DNA from: Bradyrhizobium altum
GTDB taxonomy: Bacteria > Pseudomonadota > Alphaproteobacteria > Rhizobiales > Xanthobacteraceae
Direction: 5' to 3'
Length of the DNA: 33,752 bases
Assembly (NCBI RefSeq): GCF_020889705.1
Contig: NZ_JACMYP010000069.1
Coordinates: forward strand, 1 to 33,752
The position numbers and the translations under genes are program-made. The number at the start of each line of letters is the position of its first letter. The first letter of the stretch is position 1. The notes beneath the pieces are model-generated. The model saw nothing but the letters and a program-made list of their open reading frames with translations, was not told the DNA's origin and ran no database searches. Below, one piece after another: positions 33,425 through 33,752 of this stretch.

Positions 33425-33664
33425 ATGAAGGCGGTATTTCTGCTATTGGCCCTTCGCCACATATTGCACCGCCACGCGCCGCCGTCGCTAAAGGCGCATA
33501 CCGGAAATCGACTGGCCACGTCTATTGCAGAGGACGACGCTCGTGACCCGAACCCGACATGTGATGTTCGGATCGCTGCCTTGGGCCTTCGCGACTATTG
33601 GAACGTGAACTCCAGTGCCCGTCTAATTCGCCCGCTCCCAGGCAAGAATGCCGCGCACCGTTGA
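33425..33664 (+). CDS. small ORF after the pump gene, possibly a remnant
   Basis: ATG 33425 has a strong GGGAGG Shine-Dalgarno sequence 5 nt upstream and lies 12 nt after the pump stop. The first codons look like a signal sequence (MKAVFLLLAL). After that the product turns into low-complexity basic sequence (RHILHRHAPPSLKAHTGNR) with no recognisable fold, and its end overlaps the convergent lipocalin-like gene. It may be the decayed start of an exported protein of this operon, such as an outer-membrane channel or lipoprotein, or a real small protein. Confidence 0.3.
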   Translation: MKAVFLLLALRHILHRHAPPSLKAHTGNRLATSIAEDDARDPNPTCDVRIAALGLRDYWNVNSSARLIRPLPGKNAAHR

Positions 33665-33752
33665 GCCTCCAAAGGTCGGTGCCGAGAATGGTGCAGTCTC
33701 GATGTACAGCGTATTGCCGTCAATTCTGTAGAAACGAACCTGATTCGGTACT
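33623..33752 (-). CDS. lipocalin-like domain protein, C-terminal end (partial)
   Basis: The minus-strand frame, entering at the window edge, reads VPNQVRFYRIDGNTLYIETA, then PFSAPTFGGSTVRGILAWER and AN, ending at TAG 33623-33625. The beta-strand pattern and closing 'xxWER' are typical of the Lipocalin_5-type domain in small rhizobial proteins. The N-terminal part lies beyond the window. It is convergent to the RND operon. The function of this family is largely unknown. Confidence 0.65.
   Translation of the reverse strand, partial: VPNQVRFYRIDGNTLYIETAPFSAPTFGGSTVRGILAWERAN

Overview
The window looks like chromosomal DNA of an alphaproteobacterium, most probably Bradyrhizobium or a close relative (Nitrobacteraceae). 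This rests on the high G+C content, the style of the tig, clpP, clpX, lon and HU proteins, an HpnP-like B12 radical SAM protein, and rhizobial-type IS5 and island genes. The genus is an inference from protein resemblance; no database was searched.

Region 1 (1-8930) is ordinary metabolic and accessory chromosome. It holds the tail of a NAD(P)H-hydrate repair gene, a GNAT acetyltransferase, a B12-binding radical SAM protein (DUF4070/HpnP type), and a divergent SDR/LysR pair with a LysR-box candidate between them. Two adjacent broken genes follow (a TPR protein and a DUF6065-like protein, three frameshifts in total). The region ends with a two-gene minus-strand unit: a multicopper-oxidase-fold protein that has lost most copper ligands, and a mandelate-racemase-type enolase superfamily enzyme with a complete active site.

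Region 2 (8979-22842) is conserved core. tRNA-Leu(UAG) is followed by tig, clpP, clpX and lon, all on the plus strand: the trigger-factor chaperone, the ClpXP protease and the Lon protease. In Escherichia coli and many other bacteria the HU gene follows lon directly. Here about 6.2 kb lie between them: a GntR/MFS unit with a cluster of operator-like half-sites, a GFA-family protein, tRNA-Val(UAC), a secreted small protein, a YciI-like protein, a methyltransferase, a frameshifted Cys-rich secreted protein and pepT. The HU gene and tRNA-Asp(GUC) close the region.

Region 3 (22843 to about 28200) is a genomic island or its remnant, inserted at the 3' end of tRNA-Asp. It begins with a divergent tyrosine-recombinase-like integrase, encoded behind three tightly packed tiny genes, one of them an Arc-like ribbon-helix-helix protein. 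Next come a zinc-ribbon gene remnant, two small hypothetical genes, and a divergent XRE regulator with two matching 18-bp operator-like sites. An IS5-family copy with a frameshift at its first catalytic Asp and a Crp/Fnr gene broken by a 28-bp-period repeat complete the decayed segment. No second copy of the tRNA 3' end (attR) is visible in the window.

Region 4 (28252-33752) holds a glycine/alanine-rich secreted protein, an RND efflux pair (lipoprotein adaptor and HAE1-type inner-membrane pump) without an intact outer-membrane channel gene, and the 3' end of a convergent lipocalin-like gene.
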